Shown piece by piece: positions 51,927 through 61,390 of a stretch of 64,000 nucleotides of DNA. Positions within the stretch are counted from its first letter, which is position 1, and each line of letters begins with the position of its first letter. A model generated the notes under the pieces. That model saw nothing but the letters and a program-made list of their open reading frames with translations, ran no database searches and was not told where the DNA came from. The translations under genes and the position numbers were made by a program. The DNA is from Acidobacteriota bacterium (lineage in GTDB: Bacteria; Acidobacteriota; Thermoanaerobaculia; UBA5066). The DNA lies in assembly GCA_029781975.1 (NCBI GenBank), contig JAKOVQ010000016.1, forward strand, positions 1 to 64,000, in the 5' to 3' direction.

Positions 51927-54249
51927 GGTTCGAGAAGCGGGCGACGAACTTCTTCCGCCCGGCGCGGTCGAAGTAGACCGTCAGCTTCTCCTGGTCCCCC
52001 GACCCCTCGACGAGGAGGACGATGCCGCCGCCGTACTGCGGGTGGACGACGCGCGACCCGCGCCGGAAGCCGGAGGCCGAGGCCGGCGGCGGCGTCCGCC
52101 GCATCGGCGGGATCGCGGGACGCGCCGCGCGCGGCGCCGGCCGGCCCGCGGGGCGCGGCGGCGGGCGGCGGCTCCCGCCCTCCTCCCGCTCCTGCGACTC
52201 CCCCTCGTAGTCCGGGAAGAGCGACTCCCCGCGCCCCTCGCCGAAGGCCCGACCCGGTCCCCGCCCGCCGAAGAGGGCGCGCTGCGTGAGGTCCTCGAGC
52301 TTCAGGAGCCGGCCGGGGATCGCGTCGAGGAACGGCGAGGGATCCCGGCCCGACCACTCCCCGTGGACCATCCGGCGGAGGACGCGCGAGAGGGTGAGCC
52401 GCTCCTTCGCCCGCGTCATCCCGACGTAGGCGAGGCGCCGCTCCTCCTCGAGCTGCTCCTGGTCGTCCCGCGACGAGGCGTGCGGGAGCGACCCGTCCTC
52501 CATCCCGACGAGGAAGACCTCGTCGAACTCGAGCCCCTTGGCCGCGTGGAGCGTCATCACGAGGACGCCGCGCCGCTCGTCGACGTCGTCCGCGTCGGAG
52601 CGGAGGGTCACCGAGTCGAGGAACGCCGCCAGCGAGCGGTCCCCGCCCCGCGCCTCCTCGTCGTCGCCGCCGGCCAGGGCCGCCCGCTCGTGCTCCCGCG
52701 CCGCTGCGAGGAGCTCGTCGAGGTTCTCGCGCCGCGCCTCGTCCTGCGGGTCCTCCGACCCCTCGTAGAGCTTCAGGAGGCCGGTCTCGCCGAGCGTCGC
52801 CTGGACGAGGGAGGCCGCCCCGGCCCCTTCCTCGGCCGCCCGCGCCGCGAGGCGGTCGACGAGCGCCTTGAACTCGAGGAGCGCCCGACGCGCCCGCTCG
52901 GTCAGCCCCGCGGGGGGGGCGTCGAGGACGCGGAAGAGCGAGACCCCCCGCTCGGCGGCCGCCGCCTCGAGCCCCTCGAGGGTGGCGGCCCCGACCCCCC
53001 GGGCCGGGACGTTCACGACCCTCCGGAACGAGGCGTCGTCGTCGGCGTTCCGGAGGAGCCGGAGGTAGGCGAGGGCGTCCTTCACCTCGGCCCGCTCGTA
53101 GAAGCGGGTCCCGCCGACGAGGAGGTAGGGGACGCGGGCGCGGACCAGCTCGTCCTCGAACGGCCGCGACTGCGCGTTCGTCCGGAAGAGGACGGCGATC
53201 TCGGCGTCGGGCCGGCGCTCGCGCGAGCGGACGATCCTGGAGACGACCTCGCGCGCCTCGTCGCGCTCCTCCTCGTGGACGAGGAGGGTGACGAGGTCGC
53301 CCCCCTGCTTCACCGCCCGGAGGCGCTTGCCGAGGCGGCGCTCGTTCTCGGCGACGACCGCGCCCGCCGCCTCGAGGATCGGGCCGGTCGAGCGGTAGTT
53401 CCGCTCCAGACGGACCGTGCCCGCCCCGGGGAAGACCCGGTCGAACTCGAGGATGTTCCCGACGTCGGCCCCCCTCCACCGGTAGATCGACTGGTCCTCG
53501 TCGCCGACGGCGAAGACGTTCCGCCGCTCGCCCGCGACCAGCGTCACCAGCTCGGCCTGGACCCGGTTCGTGTCCTGGTACTCGTCCACCAGGAGGTGGA
53601 CGACGCTCCGCTGGAGGAGCCCCCGGACGTCCTCGCGCTCCCTGAGGAGGCGGACGGTCCGGAGGAGGAGGTCGTCGAAGTCGAGCGCGTGCGAGGCCGC
53701 GAGCCCCTTCTCGTAGAGGCGGTGGAGCTCGGCGAGACGGGTCCCGACGAAGTCGCCGAACCGCTTCGGGTACTCCTCCGGCCGCAGGCCGGCGTTCTTG
53801 GCGTGGGAGATCCGGCTCTGGACCGCCCGCGGGGTGAGCGCCTTGTCGGTGATCCCGGCGGCCTTCATCGCCTGCTTGACGAGGCCGAGCTGGTCGTCGG
53901 CGTCGAAGACGACGAACGACGGCGGGAGCCCCGCCTCCGCGGCGAACCGGCGGAGGAGCCGGACGCCCCAGGAGTGGAAGGTGCCGACGAAGGAGCGCGG
54001 GCGCGGGGTCGCCAGGAGGTCCGCCACCCGCTCCTTCATCTCGCCGGCGGCCTTGTTCGTGAAGGTGAGGGCGACGATCGACTCGGCGGGGACGCCGTGG
54101 GCGACGAGCCAGGCGAGGCGGCGCGTCAGGACGCGGGTCTTCCCCGAGCCGGCGCCGGCGAGGACGAGGAGGGGGCCGTCGCCGTGCGAGACGGCCGCGG
54201 CCTGCTCGGGGTTCAGCCCCGCGAGGAGCCTCTGGGACGATTCGTTCAC
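51913..54249 (-). CDS. pcrA: UvrD/PcrA-type DNA helicase
   Basis: A 778-residue superfamily 1A helicase, unwinding DNA 3'-5' in repair, replication and rolling-circle processes. Walker A is AGAGSGKT (31-38). FTNKAAGEM (motif Ia), DEYQDTN (Walker B), GDEDQSIYRWRGA (III), RLERNYRST (IV), LMTLHAAKGLEF-type VLVMTLHAAKGLEF (V) and YVGMTRAKERL (VI) follow. The C-terminus has a Pro/Arg linker and a Tudor-like RNA-polymerase-binding module (GSRVVHPQYGGGIV, FDRAGRKKF), as in PcrA. It is last in the glmU-glmS operon, 9 bp after glmS. Start GTG. Confidence 0.96.
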   Translation of the reverse strand: MNESSQRLLAGLNPEQAAAVSHGDGPLLVLAGAGSGKTRVLTRRLAWLVAHGVPAESIVALTFTNKAAGEMKERVADLLATPRPRSFVGTFHSWGVRLLRRFAAEAGLPPSFVVFDADDQLGLVKQAMKAAGITDKALTPRAVQSRISHAKNAGLRPEEYPKRFGDFVGTRLAELHRLYEKGLAASHALDFDDLLLRTVRLLREREDVRGLLQRSVVHLLVDEYQDTNRVQAELVTLVAGERRNVFAVGDEDQSIYRWRGADVGNILEFDRVFPGAGTVRLERNYRSTGPILEAAGAVVAENERRLGKRLRAVKQGGDLVTLLVHEEERDEAREVVSRIVRSRERRPDAEIAVLFRTNAQSRPFEDELVRARVPYLLVGGTRFYERAEVKDALAYLRLLRNADDDASFRRVVNVPARGVGAATLEGLEAAAAERGVSLFRVLDAPPAGLTERARRALLEFKALVDRLAARAAEEGAGAASLVQATLGETGLLKLYEGSEDPQDEARRENLDELLAAAREHERAALAGGDDEEARGGDRSLAAFLDSVTLRSDADDVDERRGVLVMTLHAAKGLEFDEVFLVGMEDGSLPHASSRDDQEQLEEERRLAYVGMTRAKERLTLSRVLRRMVHGEWSGRDPSPFLDAIPGRLLKLEDLTQRALFGGRGPGRAFGEGRGESLFPDYEGESQEREEGGSRRPPPRPAGRPAPRAARPAIPPMRRTPPPASASGFRRGSRVVHPQYGGGIVLLVEGSGDQEKLTVYFDRAGRKKFVARFSNLTPA

Positions 54250-54258
54250 CGGGAGGTT

Positions 54259-56103
<1,845 letters not shown>

Positions 56104-56108
56104 GGCCG

Positions 56109-57539
56109 TCAGTCTCCCTTCGCGCGGGCGCCGGCCCTGCGCTCGCGGTACCGCCGCCCCCCGTCCTCGAGGGTCTTCTGCGGGGTCCGCGACGTGGCGA
56201 GGGCGTCGGCGGGGACGTCCTTCGTGACCGTCGTCCCGGCGCCGATCACCGCGCCGTCGCCGACGCGGACGGGCGCCACGAGCTGGACGTCGGAGCCGAC
56301 GAAGACCCCGGCCCCGATCTCGGTCCGGTGCTTGGCGTAGCCGTCGTAGTTGCAGGTGATGACGCCGGCGCCGACGTTCGTCCTCTCGCCCACCGTCGCG
56401 TCGCCGAGGTAGGTGAGGTGGTTCGCCTTGGCCCCCTTCGCCAGGCGCGCCTTCTTCGTCTCCACGAAGTTGCCGACGTGGACCCCCTCGCCGAGGTCGG
56501 TCCCTTCCCGCAGGCGGGCGAAGGGGCCGACGACCGCCCCGTCCGCCACCCGCGCCTTCTCGATCACGCAGTAGGGCCGGACGGTCACGTTCCGCCCGAG
56601 GGACGAGTCGGAGACGACGCACCCCTGGCCGATCCGGGTCCCGCTCCCGACCCGCGTCTCGCCCGAGAGGGTGGCGAACGGCTCGACGACACTGTCCGGC
56701 TCGAGGACGACCGTCTCGTCGAGGGTGATGGTCTCGGGGCGGACCAGCGTCGCGCCCGCCGCCATCGCCGCCTCGGCGGCGCGGCGGCGGAGGCGGGAGT
56801 CGACGTCGGCCAGCTCGGAGCGCGAGTTGACGCCGAGGACCTCCGCGGGGTCGTCCACGGGGACCGCCACGACCCGCCGGCCGGCGCCGACCGCAAGGGC
56901 GACGACGTCGGTCAGGTAGTACTCGCCCTGCGCGTTGTCGCTCGTCAGGTGCGGGAGGGCGCCGGCGAGGAAGGCGCCGTCGAAGGCGTAGATCCCCGAG
57001 TTGAGCTCGCGGACGGCGCGCTCGGCGGGCGTCGCGTCCTTCGCCTCGACGATCCTCAGGACCGCGCCGTCCGCCCCGCGGATCACGCGGCCGTAGGCGC
57101 CGGCGTCGGGGACCACGGCCGTCAGGAGGGCGACGGCGTTCGAGGCCTCCGCGGCGAGGGCCGCGCGGAGCCGCGACAGCGCGGAGACCGGCAGGAGGGG
57201 GACGTCCCCCGCCAGGACGACGACCTCGCGGGCGCCCGCGGTCGCGCCGAGCGCGACGCGCGCGGCGTCCCCCGTCCCGAGGGGCGGGTCCTGGACGACG
57301 GGGACCGCGTCGGGGAAGGCCGCCGCGAGATGGGCTTCGACCGCCTCGCGCCCCGCGCCGACGACGACGACGAGCGGCCCGCCGCCCGCCTCGGCCAGGA
57401 GGGCGCGGGCCGCGAGGAGCGGCCGGTCGACGAGCGGCCGGCCCGCGGCGGGGTGGAGGACCTTCGGGAGCGCCGACCGCATCCGGACGCCGCGGCCCGC
57501 CGCGAGGACGACGACCGAGAGCCGGGGCGCTCCGGTCAC
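56109..57539 (-). CDS. glmU: Bifunctional GlmU (GlcN-1-P acetyltransferase / GlcNAc-1-P uridyltransferase)
   Basis: A 476-residue GlmU performing the last two steps to UDP-GlcNAc. The N-terminal pyrophosphorylase has VVVLAAGRGVRMRSALPKVLHP, GDVPLL and NSGIYAF. The C-terminal left-handed beta-helix carries NHLTYLGDATVG and TCNYDGYAKHRTEIG, with the acetyl-CoA site in the last turns. GTG overlaps the TGA of the SANT/TPR gene, and glmS follows. No residues appear missing. Confidence 0.97.
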   Translation of the reverse strand: MTGAPRLSVVVLAAGRGVRMRSALPKVLHPAAGRPLVDRPLLAARALLAEAGGGPLVVVVGAGREAVEAHLAAAFPDAVPVVQDPPLGTGDAARVALGATAGAREVVVLAGDVPLLPVSALSRLRAALAAEASNAVALLTAVVPDAGAYGRVIRGADGAVLRIVEAKDATPAERAVRELNSGIYAFDGAFLAGALPHLTSDNAQGEYYLTDVVALAVGAGRRVVAVPVDDPAEVLGVNSRSELADVDSRLRRRAAEAAMAAGATLVRPETITLDETVVLEPDSVVEPFATLSGETRVGSGTRIGQGCVVSDSSLGRNVTVRPYCVIEKARVADGAVVGPFARLREGTDLGEGVHVGNFVETKKARLAKGAKANHLTYLGDATVGERTNVGAGVITCNYDGYAKHRTEIGAGVFVGSDVQLVAPVRVGDGAVIGAGTTVTKDVPADALATSRTPQKTLEDGGRRYRERRAGARAKGD

Positions 57540-58207
57540 GAGGCGCGCCCGACCACGGCCTCGAACTCCGGGTCGCCGCGGAGCGAGGCGAGGTCCGCCT
57601 CGAGCCGCGCCTGGATCCGGTTCTGCGGCCAGGCCTGGACCGCCGCGCGCAGGCTCGCGAGGGCGCCCGGGCGGTCTCCGGTCAGGGCGAGGCAGCAGGC
57701 CTCGAGGTAGCGGCACCGGCCGTCCGTGTCGGGGGCGCCGTCGAGGTCGGCGAGGAGGTCGAGCGCGCCCCGCACGTTCCCGCGGTTCTTCTCGAAGACC
57801 GCCTCGTGGTAGAGCTCGGCGGCGCTGCACGGCCGGCTCGCGCCCCCGTTCCCGCCCCGCGCCAGCTTGAGGTACGTCCGGGCGCGGTCCGCCAGCTCCC
57901 GCTCGTCCGGGTAGCGCTCGACCACCTCCGCGAAGCAGGCGGCGGCGCGGGCGAGCTCCTTCTGGCGAAGGAGCTCCATCCCCTGCTCGTACGCCTTGCG
58001 GGCGGCGGAGCTCTCGCGCTCGGCCTCGCGCACGGTGGCGGGCGTCCTGCGCGCGGCCGCCTCCGCGCGCGCGGCGCGCTGCTCTCGCACCTTCGCCTCG
58101 ACCGCCGCCACCGGGACCTTCAGGGCGCGCGCGAGCGAGAGGGCGTCCATCCGGTCCATGTTGGCCCCGAGCCACCGCGTTTCTTCCTCGGTCCAGAGAC
58201 GTTCCAT
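57536..58207 (-). CDS. SANT/Myb-like and TPR protein of unknown function
   Basis: A 223-residue protein. The first 45 residues (LWTEEETRWLGANMDRMDALSLARALKVPVAAVEAKVREQ) look like a SANT/Myb-type helix-turn-helix (W.xEE...L..N). A charged linker leads to TPR-like helices (AYEQGMELLRQKELARAAACFAEVVERYP, ALDLLADLDG, RYLEACCLALTGDRPGALASLR). It heads the glmU-glmS-pcrA operon and its stop overlaps the glmU start, so a regulatory or scaffolding role for that operon is conceivable. No family name can be given. Confidence 0.65.
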   Translation of the reverse strand: MERLWTEEETRWLGANMDRMDALSLARALKVPVAAVEAKVREQRAARAEAAARRTPATVREAERESSAARKAYEQGMELLRQKELARAAACFAEVVERYPDERELADRARTYLKLARGGNGGASRPCSAAELYHEAVFEKNRGNVRGALDLLADLDGAPDTDGRCRYLEACCLALTGDRPGALASLRAAVQAWPQNRIQARLEADLASLRGDPEFEAVVGRAS

Positions 58208-58339
58208 TCACGCCCTCACACAGACGAACCGGTCCGCAGGCGACCGCTCGACTTTCGGATCGGGGATTCTGTCCGCCCCCGTGACGGGCCGTCAAGGCGT
58301 GCGGAAAGCCGCCCGCCCCCGCCGGCCGTAGAGGAGGGC

Positions 58340-59884
58340 GTGGGGACGCGAGCCTGGGACGCCGTCGTGATCGGCGCGGGGGTGGGGGGCCTGGTGGCGG
58401 GCGGGCTCCTCGCCCGGTCGGGCCGGAAGGTCCTCCTCCTCGAGGCCCACGACAAGCCGGGCGGCTCCGCCGGCTTCTACGAGGCGGGAGGCTTCACCTT
58501 CGACGCCGGCGCGACGACGCTCGTCGGCCTCGAGCCGGGCGGCCCGTTCGCGGAGGTCGTCTCGGCCCTCGGGATCGAGCCGGGGCGCGACCTCGCCCTC
58601 GAGCCCGTCGACGGCGTCGACGTCCGGCTGCCGGGCGCGTCGTTCGTCTACGGCCGCGACCGCGAAGCCTGGAGGGAGACCGTGGAGGCGCTCTTCCCGC
58701 GCGCGGCCGGCTTCTTCGGGCGCGTCGAGCGGGACGCCGCCCGCCTCTGGGAGACGGGGCGGCGCTTCCCCGCCCTCCCGCTCGTCTCCCCCCGCGACCT
58801 GGGGCGCAACGTCCGCCTCCTCCACCCGCGGCTCCTGGCCCTCCTCCCCTCCCTCGACCGGACGGTGGCCGACGTCGAGCGGCTCGAGGCGGCGCCCGCC
58901 GACGACCCGGCCTTCCGCTCGTTCGTCGACCTCTCGCTCCTCATCACCGTCCAGGCGCCCGCGGCCGTCGCCCCGTGGTGGAACGGCGCGCTCGGCCTCG
59001 ACCTCTTCCGCCGGGGCGTCTCGCGGCCGCGCGGCGGGATGCGGGCCTTCGTCTCCGCCCTGGAGGGGGCCCTCCGCCGGTCCGGAGCCGAGGTCCGCTA
59101 CCGGACGCTCGTCGCGCGGCTGGAGCGCCGCGGCGACGGCTGGCGCGTGACGACCGCCTCGGGCGAGGAGATCGCCGCCCGGGTCGTCGTCCCCAACGTG
59201 CCGGTCCTCGACCTCGTCCGGCTCCTCTCCGACGGGAGCCCGGAGCGCGCCGCCGGCGTCGCCGAGTCCCGCCGCGTCGGCGAGGGGTGGGGCGCGCTCG
59301 TCTGGAACCTCGGCCTCTCCCGCGTCGTCCACCCCGACCCGAGGCGTCTCCACCGCCTCGTCCTCCCGGAGGAGGGCGCGCGGGCCGGCTCGGGCGGCGG
59401 GAGCTCCCTCTTCCTCTCGTTCTCCCCTCCCGGCGATCCCGTGGCGCCGCCCGGCGGGCAGACCCTCTCCGTCTCCCTGCACACCTCGCTGGCCGCCTGG
59501 CGCGGACTTTCGGGCGACGCCTACAGGGAGCGGAAGGACGAGGCCCTTCGCCGGATCCGCTCGGCCGTCGAGCGCGAGGTCCCCGGCCTCGCGCGAGCGA
59601 TCGCCTGCGAGGACCTCGGGACGCCCCGGACGTTCCGGCGCTTCACGCGGCGCGGCGCGAGCGGGGTGGGGGGGCTCCGGATGTCGGTGGGGAACTCCGG
59701 GTTCCGCGCGCTCGACCCGACCTTCGGCGTCCCCGGCCTCCACCTCGTCGGCGACACGACCTTCCCCGGCCAGGGGACTCTCGCGGTCGCCCTTTCCGGG
59801 GCGCTCGCCGCCGAGCGGCTCGGGGCCGTGAGGCTGCGACGCGACGGCCGCATCTCCTTCGCGGCGTCCCCGCGCCGGGCGTAG
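58340..59884 (+). CDS. CrtI/phytoene-desaturase-like FAD oxidoreductase
   Basis: A 514-residue flavoprotein of the phytoene dehydrogenase/carotenoid isomerase family. The FAD-binding Rossmann motif is VVIGAGVGGLVAGGLL (DxGxGxxG-type) followed by EAHDKPGGSAG; the C-terminal FAD motif is GLHLVGDTTFPGQGTLAVALSG. Length matches CrtI/CrtISO-like enzymes. No crt genes are adjacent, so it may act on another polyene or lipid. The GTG start follows GAGGAGG closely (2-nt gap), so the exact start is uncertain. It is divergent from the SANT/TPR gene. Confidence 0.85.
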   Translation: MGTRAWDAVVIGAGVGGLVAGGLLARSGRKVLLLEAHDKPGGSAGFYEAGGFTFDAGATTLVGLEPGGPFAEVVSALGIEPGRDLALEPVDGVDVRLPGASFVYGRDREAWRETVEALFPRAAGFFGRVERDAARLWETGRRFPALPLVSPRDLGRNVRLLHPRLLALLPSLDRTVADVERLEAAPADDPAFRSFVDLSLLITVQAPAAVAPWWNGALGLDLFRRGVSRPRGGMRAFVSALEGALRRSGAEVRYRTLVARLERRGDGWRVTTASGEEIAARVVVPNVPVLDLVRLLSDGSPERAAGVAESRRVGEGWGALVWNLGLSRVVHPDPRRLHRLVLPEEGARAGSGGGSSLFLSFSPPGDPVAPPGGQTLSVSLHTSLAAWRGLSGDAYRERKDEALRRIRSAVEREVPGLARAIACEDLGTPRTFRRFTRRGASGVGGLRMSVGNSGFRALDPTFGVPGLHLVGDTTFPGQGTLAVALSGALAAERLGAVRLRRDGRISFAASPRRA

Positions 59885-59895
59885 TCTCCCCTCTC

Positions 59896-60426
59896 GTGGA
59901 CGACCGCCCCCTCTTCTGCACCCGCTGCGGGACCAGGCTCGAGGAGCGCGTCGTCGGACACGGGGGCAAGACCGTCCCCTCCTGTCCCGCCTGCGGCGCC
60001 ATCCACTGGCTCGACCCGAAGGTGGCCGCCGGGTGCCTGGTGGTCCGCGACGGGAAGGTCCTCCTCTGCCGGCGGGGCATTCAGCCGGGCTACGGCCAGT
60101 GGATCTTCCCGGGGGGACACGTGGACCGGGGGGAGACCGTCGAGGCGGCGGCGCTGCGGGAGACGCGGGAGGAGTGCGGCGTCGAGGCCGAGATCGAGGC
60201 CCTCCACGGTATCTACTCTTATTCGGGTCGCCCGGTGATCGTGGTCGTCTTCCGGGCGCGGATGGCCGAAGGGAGCCCCGAGCCGCGCCCCGCCGACGAG
60301 ACGCTGGAGGTGGGGTGGTTCGGCCCCGACGAGGTCGCGGCCCTCGAGCTCCCCTTCCGCTCGAGCGCCGAGTCGCTCGGCACCCTCTTCGGGAGGACCT
60401 ACTCCGTCGCCCCGGCGCGGCGGTGA
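59896..60426 (+). CDS. NUDIX hydrolase with N-terminal zinc ribbon
   Basis: A 176-residue NUDIX protein. A zinc ribbon is formed by CTRCG and CPACG (about 8-11 and 34-37). The NUDIX box GGHVDRGETVEAAALRETREEC matches GX5EX7REUXEE. Zinc-ribbon NUDIX proteins of this size include NudC-like ADP-ribose or NADH pyrophosphatases. It starts at GTG, 11 bp after the CrtI-like stop, and ends in a GTGA overlap with the P-loop fragment. Substrate unproven. Confidence 0.9.
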   Translation: MDDRPLFCTRCGTRLEERVVGHGGKTVPSCPACGAIHWLDPKVAAGCLVVRDGKVLLCRRGIQPGYGQWIFPGGHVDRGETVEAAALRETREECGVEAEIEALHGIYSYSGRPVIVVVFRARMAEGSPEPRPADETLEVGWFGPDEVAALELPFRSSAESLGTLFGRTYSVAPARR

Positions 60427-60542
60427 GCCCCCGCCTCGTCCTCCTCTGCGGCCTCTCGTTCTCGGGCAGGTCGACCCTCGCCCGGCGCCTCGCGGAGCTC
60501 CCCGCCGGCCGGGAAGGCCCGCTCACCCGAGACGGATCGTGA
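60423..60542 (+). pseudogene. Truncated P-loop kinase fragment
   Basis: A 39-residue frame starting at a GTG coupled to the NUDIX stop. It reads SPRLVLLCGLSFSGRSTLARRLAE, an intact Walker A-type start (GLSFSGRST) of an AAA_33-like nucleotide kinase, then breaks into unrelated sequence and a stop just as it enters the 3' end of the opposite-strand cupin gene. The remainder of a kinase is absent on either strand nearby. It is best read as a 5' remnant left by a deletion or insertion junction. Confidence 0.6.
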
Positions 60543-61302
60543 CGCCTTCGGACCCGAAGCCGACCGCCGAGGAGGAGTCGGTCCCCGCCTGCAGAGCCAG
60601 CGGCGTGCGGGGGTCTGCCACGAACGCCACCTCGAAGGCCCTGACGTCGCGCGCCTCCGCCCCGTCGTAGAGCGTGACCTTTCCCCGGAGGACGGCGAGG
60701 CACCGGAGCCCGGTCACCGTCCAGCGGGCCCCGGGGGGCGGCCCGAGCCTCAGCGCGACGCGCCCCCCGCCCCGGTGGACGGCCCGGACCCCCGACACCC
60801 CGGCGAACCCGGACCCGGCGAGAGCGTCCCGGCGGACCACGCGGACGACTTCGCGGCCGGCGGGCGGCGCGGCCGCCATGGTCGCCGCCTGGTCGAGGAG
60901 GACGAGGGCGCCCACGTCGCCCGCGGGCCCGAGGCTGAGGCCGGAGCCGGCGGGAAAGGCGACGAGGTCCCCCGCGTCGAGGGGCGGGGTGGCAGGCTCG
61001 GCGACGACCGACCCGGCGAGGAGGAACGCCGCCCACGCCTCGCCGGGGCGCGCCTCCTCGTTCAGGTCTCCTCCCGGCGCGAGAATCCGGAGCGCCGTCG
61101 CCGCGTCTCGAGCCGCCGAGCGGGGCGCCCCCGCCCGGAGCGACGGCCCCTCGCGCGCCAGGACCCGGAGCTCGTGGACCGTGACGCCGGGAAGCGCGGG
61201 CGGACGCGGCGCGGGAGACCCGGCCTGGTCGCCGCGGCCCGGAGCCTCGTCCCCCGGGCTCCCCGCGTCGGGGCTGCGTCGGAAGGGCCAGCGGAACGGC
61301 AC
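60523..61302 (-). CDS. Bicupin-like hypothetical protein
   Basis: A 259-residue protein with two cupin-like beta modules: GDLNEEARPGEAWAAFLLAG with LDAGDLVAFPAGSGLSL at about 95-150, and WTVTGLRCLAVLRGKVTLYDG with FVADPRTPLALQAG at about 205-250. Metal-binding His residues of classic cupins are not clear. The N-terminus is a basic, Pro-rich extension. The GTG start has GCTACGAT 6 nt upstream. Its 3' end overlaps the P-loop fragment by 20 bp. Function unknown. Confidence 0.6.
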   Translation of the reverse strand: MPFRWPFRRSPDAGSPGDEAPGRGDQAGSPAPRPPALPGVTVHELRVLAREGPSLRAGAPRSAARDAATALRILAPGGDLNEEARPGEAWAAFLLAGSVVAEPATPPLDAGDLVAFPAGSGLSLGPAGDVGALVLLDQAATMAAAPPAGREVVRVVRRDALAGSGFAGVSGVRAVHRGGGRVALRLGPPPGARWTVTGLRCLAVLRGKVTLYDGAEARDVRAFEVAFVADPRTPLALQAGTDSSSAVGFGSEGVTIRLG

Positions 61303-61390
61303 GGCCGGATCGTAGCGCGCGGCCCGCTCCGGCCCAGCGGGTGACGCGCCGTGGCCCGCCGACGTATCGTGGGGATGTCGGGAGAGAACC

